NCBI GenBank assembly: GCA_026389655.1
Contig: JAPLHL010000394.1
Coordinates: forward strand, 1-8,762
Length of the DNA: 8,762 nucleotides
Source of the DNA: Chloroflexota bacterium
Lineage (GTDB): Bacteria > Chloroflexota > Dehalococcoidia > GIF9 > UBA5629
Reading direction: 5' to 3'
Below, piece after piece: positions 5,882 through 8,762 of the stretch (within the stretch, counting starts at the first letter, position 1; every line of letters begins with the position of its first letter). Under the pieces are notes generated by a model, which was given only the letters and a program-made list of their open reading frames with translations, was not told the DNA's origin and did no database searches. A program made the position numbers and the translations under genes.

Positions 5882-7156
5882 ATGGAAAAAATCAGTGAAA
5901 AGAACGTGGCGCGCCTGTGGAAATCCGGCAGGTTGTCCAGTTTCCGTGATGATATGGGAAATGAGGTTGAAGTCATCTGCGCAGGCAGGGAAAGCACCAG
6001 GCCGGGCTGCGATTTTCAGGATGTAGTTATCTCGGTTAACCAGGAAAAACTCGTTGGGGATGTTGAGCTTCACCTTACTTCTGACCTGTGGCAGAAACAT
6101 GGTCATCATATCAATCCATCCTATAACGGCATTATCCTGCACGTTGCTATGTGGCAGCGCGGTTTGCTCCCCATTAAATTGGAAATGGGCAAAGCTGTCC
6201 CCACCGTGATATTGAGCGGGTATATCACGGAACGCACTCTGCTAAAGCAGCGGGAACAAACTCAACGTGGTCATTGCAGTTATTTTAAAAGCTCCACAGG
6301 GCTTAAGAAAATATTACTGCAGGCCGGTATGCAGAGGTTCTCAACCAAGTCTGCGAAATACGCCGCTGTATTACAAGAAGGCGATGCTGACCAGGCATTA
6401 TATAAAGGTATTTGCCGCGCCCTGGGTTATTCCAGGAATACGGCACAGTTCGAGATGCTGGCGGACAGGTTGCCGCTTGACTCAATTATCAGGTCTTCGG
6501 CCGGCAGCCTGATTAAAAAGCAGGCGATGATCATAGGCTGCGCCGGACTGCTGCCCTCGCAAGGTGGGGTTGCGGGCAGTGTATTGTCCTGTGAAAAGAT
6601 AGCTGAAATAGAAAGGGAGTGGTCGGCTTTGAGTGAAAAGCCGTTGCAGTCTCCGGCTTTGCATTGGAACCTTTCCAATTTTCGCCCGGCTAACCATCCC
6701 TTAAAGCGGCTTATCTATCTCAGTCATTTGCTCCAGGAATATGAGGCCGGAGGCCTGGTCAGGGGATTTAATGACCTTCTCGAAACGGCAGTGCCGGGCA
6801 GTGAATCTGCCTGCCTGGAAAACGGCCTGCTGATATATGATGGTCATCCTCTTATTGGAAGAAGCAGGGTGAGGGAAATAGCTGTAAACCAGATTCTTCC
6901 CTTTCTGCTCGCCAACGCTGTAAATGAGGGGAATTTATCCCACGTAACCCGTGTAATCAATACATATTTAAATTACGGGGCCATGGCTGATAACGAGTTG
7001 CTCAGGTATATGAAACAGCAGTTTCGCATAAAAGAAAGCAAAGATTTGAATGCCTGCGCTCAGCAAGGGATGCTGCATATCTACCATTCATTTTGCCGGG
7101 TAAAAGATTGCTCCTGTTGTCCGGTATTTACACTCCGAAGGCCAAACCGGGAATAA
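5882..7156 (+). CDS. DUF2851 family protein (function unknown)
   Basis: The protein of 424 residues matches DUF2851 by its conserved blocks: [10 protein letters not shown] (41-50; usually GPDF), VGDVELH (58-64), [16 protein letters not shown] (73-88), [14 protein letters not shown] (181-194), [12 protein letters not shown] (266-277) and [12 protein letters not shown] (394-405). The C-terminus ends in a cysteine cluster, Cys405-x4-Cys410-x-Cys412-Cys413, with Cys392 nearby, which suggests a bound metal or Fe-S centre. No function is known for the family. The conserved Asp44, Asp60-x-Glu62-x-His64 and His-rich block hint at a metal-dependent, perhaps nuclease-like, N-terminal fold; that is my inference only. 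It has no signal peptide or membrane segment. It follows the XRE gene and shares its operator. The last 29 bases overlap the end of tsaD on the other strand. There is no Shine-Dalgarno before the ATG. Confidence 0.85.
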   Translation: MEKISEKNVARLWKSGRLSSFRDDMGNEVEVICAGRESTRPGCDFQDVVISVNQEKLVGDVELHLTSDLWQKHGHHINPSYNGIILHVAMWQRGLLPIKLEMGKAVPTVILSGYITERTLLKQREQTQRGHCSYFKSSTGLKKILLQAGMQRFSTKSAKYAAVLQEGDADQALYKGICRALGYSRNTAQFEMLADRLPLDSIIRSSAGSLIKKQAMIIGCAGLLPSQGGVAGSVLSCEKIAEIEREWSALSEKPLQSPALHWNLSNFRPANHPLKRLIYLSHLLQEYEAGGLVRGFNDLLETAVPGSESACLENGLLIYDGHPLIGRSRVREIAVNQILPFLLANAVNEGNLSHVTRVINTYLNYGAMADNELLRYMKQQFRIKESKDLNACAQQGMLHIYHSFCRVKDCSCCPVFTLRRPNRE

Positions 7157-8117
7157 CATCCAGTTTGCTGTCATCGGCATTTCCCGATATGAGCCGGTAG
7201 TAGGCGCAGGAGGCAACCATAGCGGCATTGTCCGTGCATAATATGGGCGCCGGTATCATCACCGGGAGAGGAGAATCGGCAATGAAGCGGTCGCGTAAAT
7301 CGTTGTTTGAGGCCACGCCTCCCGCCAGCAGGATTTGTTTTACGCCAAGCCGGGTCGCAGCCTGAATGGTCTTGGCGACCAGTACGTCTACGATTGCATT
7401 CTGGAACGCTGCGGCTGCCTGCTTGATCCATGTCTCATCAGGCGATATCTTTTCCTCGACCATGTGAAGCAGTGCCGTCTTGACGCCGCTGAAGCTAAAG
7501 TCATCTGTATTCTTGAGCCAGGCCCGCGGCAGGGAAAGTGGGGTGGAAACCCCCTTTGTAGCTGCCTGGATGGCCGGACCCCCGGGGTAGGGCAAACCCA
7601 GTATCCTGGCGCCCTTGTCAAAGGCCTCCCCGGCGGCATCGTCCCGAGTGCAGCCGAGCTTGCGGAATGAGCCGTGCTGCTCCATCAGTATCAGGTCGCT
7701 ATGACCGCCGGATACTATCAGGCATAGGCAGGGAAGCTCCGGCTGGTCCTTTTGCAGCCAGTTGGCGTAGATATGTCCTTCAAGATGGTTGACACCCACC
7801 AGCGGCAATTTGTTGGCTATGGCCAGCGCCTTGGCGAAATTGACACCCACCAGCAGTGAGCCGGCCAGTCCGGGCCCTTTGGTAACGGCTATCGCGTCGA
7901 TCTCAGCGAAGGAGAGACTGGACTCTTTAAAGACGCTCTCAACGACGGGGACGATTGTCAGCATATGCTGGCGCGAGGCCACTTCGGGCACGATGCCCCC
8001 GTACCTTGCGTGTATCTCAACCTGCGAGGCTATCACATTGGAGACGATGGATTTACCGTCTTTTACTATGGCTGCAGACGTCTCGTCACAGGATGTTTCA
8101 ATGGCAAGGATGCGCAT
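7128..8117 (-). CDS. tsaD: tRNA N6-threonylcarbamoyladenosine transferase TsaD
   Basis: TsaD, with TsaB and TsaE, transfers the threonylcarbamoyl group made by TsaC/TsaD2-type enzymes onto A37 of tRNAs reading ANN codons (t6A). The 329 residues are close to the usual 335-340. Family motifs are in order: [11 protein letters not shown] (3-13), [13 protein letters not shown] (39-51), metal ligands His111 and His115 in NHLEGH, the nucleotide-binding IVSGGHSDL (134-142), [22 protein letters not shown] (around 159-180), [13 protein letters not shown] (263-275), and the third ligand Asp296 in CTDNAAM. The ATG (8115-8117) has no Shine-Dalgarno; an extended -10 TATAAT lies seven bases upstream, so the mRNA is probably leaderless. 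The 3' end overlaps the convergent DUF2851 gene. It diverges from the flavin oxidoreductase gene. Confidence 0.98.
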   Translation of the reverse strand: MRILAIETSCDETSAAIVKDGKSIVSNVIASQVEIHARYGGIVPEVASRQHMLTIVPVVESVFKESSLSFAEIDAIAVTKGPGLAGSLLVGVNFAKALAIANKLPLVGVNHLEGHIYANWLQKDQPELPCLCLIVSGGHSDLILMEQHGSFRKLGCTRDDAAGEAFDKGARILGLPYPGGPAIQAATKGVSTPLSLPRAWLKNTDDFSFSGVKTALLHMVEEKISPDETWIKQAAAAFQNAIVDVLVAKTIQAATRLGVKQILLAGGVASNNDLRDRFIADSPLPVMIPAPILCTDNAAMVASCAYYRLISGNADDSKLDVIPGLAFGV

Positions 8118-8124
8118 GAAAAGG

Positions 8125-8133
8125 ATTATAACA
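8125..8133 (-). promoter_or_regulatory. Extended -10 promoter giving a leaderless tsaD mRNA
   Basis: On the minus strand, TGT-TATAAT is a perfect -10 (8125-8130) with the TGN extension (8131-8133). Seven bases separate it from the ATG, so transcription should begin at or one base before the start codon. No -35 match is seen, and there is no Shine-Dalgarno sequence. Confidence 0.6.
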
Positions 8134-8207
8134 TACGTAAGAGTGAGGCTGTTTTTCCACCTGTTTTACAATGGCCTCACACTGAAAAGACGAGTGATAA
8201 AAAGGAA

Positions 8208-8216
8208 TGGTATAAT
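8208..8216 (+). promoter_or_regulatory. Extended -10 promoter of the flavin oxidoreductase gene
   Basis: TGG-TATAAT (TATAAT at 8211-8216) has eight bases before the ATG at 8225. The predicted start is about two bases before the ATG, again leaderless or nearly so. No Shine-Dalgarno and no -35 are seen. It is divergent from the tsaD promoter, about 80 bases away. Confidence 0.6.
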
Positions 8217-8224
8217 ACTTCACT

Positions 8225-8762
8225 ATGACAAAATTCAAACATCTTTTTCAACCAATCACGCTAGGCAAAATTCATCTGAAAAACCGCATGGTCATGTTAT
8301 CTATGGGCCTGGGTTACGAGGACAAGGGTAAGCCCACACAGCGGCTATACAATTTCCTGGGTGAGCGGGCGAGAGGTGGAGCGGGGATGATAATAACCTC
8401 GTTTTCTTTTTTCCCGGAACCGCTGGGCGGCATACTGGATGCCACGACCGACGATTACATCCCGGCTATGAAAAAGATGGTTGATGTTGTTCATGGTTAT
8501 GATGTGCCGCTCATAGGCCAGTTGATAACCATCCATATTTGGCGTAAAGACAGGGGCTCCCAGCTTGAGATAGTAGGTCCTTCCGAAGTGGCTGTACGTC
8601 CCAATGCCATCAAGCCCAGGGCGTTAACTCTGGAAGAAATCGAGATAATCCTTGATCAATATGAAGATTCGGCAAGACGTTTGCGCGAAGCCGGGTTTGA
8701 TGGTATCGAGATAATGGGGGGGATTGGAGGCCTGATAAGCCGGTTCATGTCTCCCTGCGCCA
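8225..8762 (+). CDS. Old-yellow-enzyme-type NADH:flavin oxidoreductase (partial, N-terminal part)
   Basis: The visible 179 residues are the start of an FMN-binding TIM barrel of the old yellow enzyme / 2,4-dienoyl-CoA reductase / 2-enoate reductase group, which reduces activated C=C bonds with NAD(P)H. Motifs: LFQPITLGKIHLKNR (7-21), GKPTQRLYNFLGERARGGAG (35-54), GQL (98-100, FMN contact), GPSEV (118-122), LTLEEIEIILDQYEDSARR (135-153), and GFDGIEIMGGIGGLISRF (157-174) before MSPC. In many members the last segment is EIHGAHGYL, whose two histidines hold the substrate; here both positions are non-histidine (Met164, Ile167), as in enoate-reductase-like branches with EIVGSAGYL. Whether an Fe-S and FAD module follows, as in dienoyl-CoA reductases, cannot be seen. 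The ATG was chosen for its start block and the promoter just before it. Confidence 0.88.
   Translation, partial: MTKFKHLFQPITLGKIHLKNRMVMLSMGLGYEDKGKPTQRLYNFLGERARGGAGMIITSFSFFPEPLGGILDATTDDYIPAMKKMVDVVHGYDVPLIGQLITIHIWRKDRGSQLEIVGPSEVAVRPNAIKPRALTLEEIEIILDQYEDSARRLREAGFDGIEIMGGIGGLISRFMSPCA

Noticed and set aside
6267..6697. Small open frames on both strands inside the DUF2851 gene
   Set aside because: They are shadows of the DUF2851 frame, with no start signals or recognisable domains.

Overview
The window is an ordinary bacterial chromosome segment that includes a compact accessory stretch (about 4.6-7.2 kb). The groESL operon, tsaD, pdxS and an M16 processing peptidase are all bacterial in type. 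Several genes have a near-consensus -10 box only 6-8 bases before the start codon and no Shine-Dalgarno sequence, which suggests leaderless mRNAs. Together with the DUF2851 protein, this makes me lean towards Chloroflexota, perhaps Dehalococcoidia. That placement is an inference and is not proved by the sequence.

Left part (1-4581). A 5'-partial-window pdxS (PLP synthase, minus strand) diverges from an M16 zinc peptidase (plus strand). The peptidase converges on groEL, and the two share a strong 14-bp-stem bidirectional terminator. groES-groEL form a minus-strand operon with a recognisable promoter. A CIRCE-type inverted repeat (one mismatch between arms, 9-bp spacer) lies just downstream of its -10 box, which indicates HrcA heat-shock control. 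Upstream of groES, on the same strand, is a small FmdB-type zinc-ribbon protein.

Accessory part (4630-7156). A minus-strand toxin-antitoxin pair follows: a ribbon-helix-helix antitoxin starting at TTG, and a RelE/ParE-type toxin whose reading frame is interrupted by a single in-frame TAG. A 488-bp AT-rich intergenic region then holds three things: a strong promoter followed about 60 bases later by a strong terminator (a candidate small RNA), repeated GATAC-type motifs, and a dense control region for a small XRE-family HTH protein. That HTH gene is followed by a DUF2851 protein. Both genes are preceded by the same palindrome, TACACGTTAACGTGTA (perfect before DUF2851, 14/16 before the HTH gene), so I infer one self-regulated two-gene module of unknown function. 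This is the most interesting part of the window.

Right part (7128-8762). tsaD (tRNA t6A synthesis, minus strand) overlaps the DUF2851 gene tail-to-tail. It diverges from a partial old-yellow-enzyme-type flavin oxidoreductase. Both of the divergent genes have extended -10 promoters (TGN-TATAAT) placed so that transcription would begin at or within two bases of the start codon.
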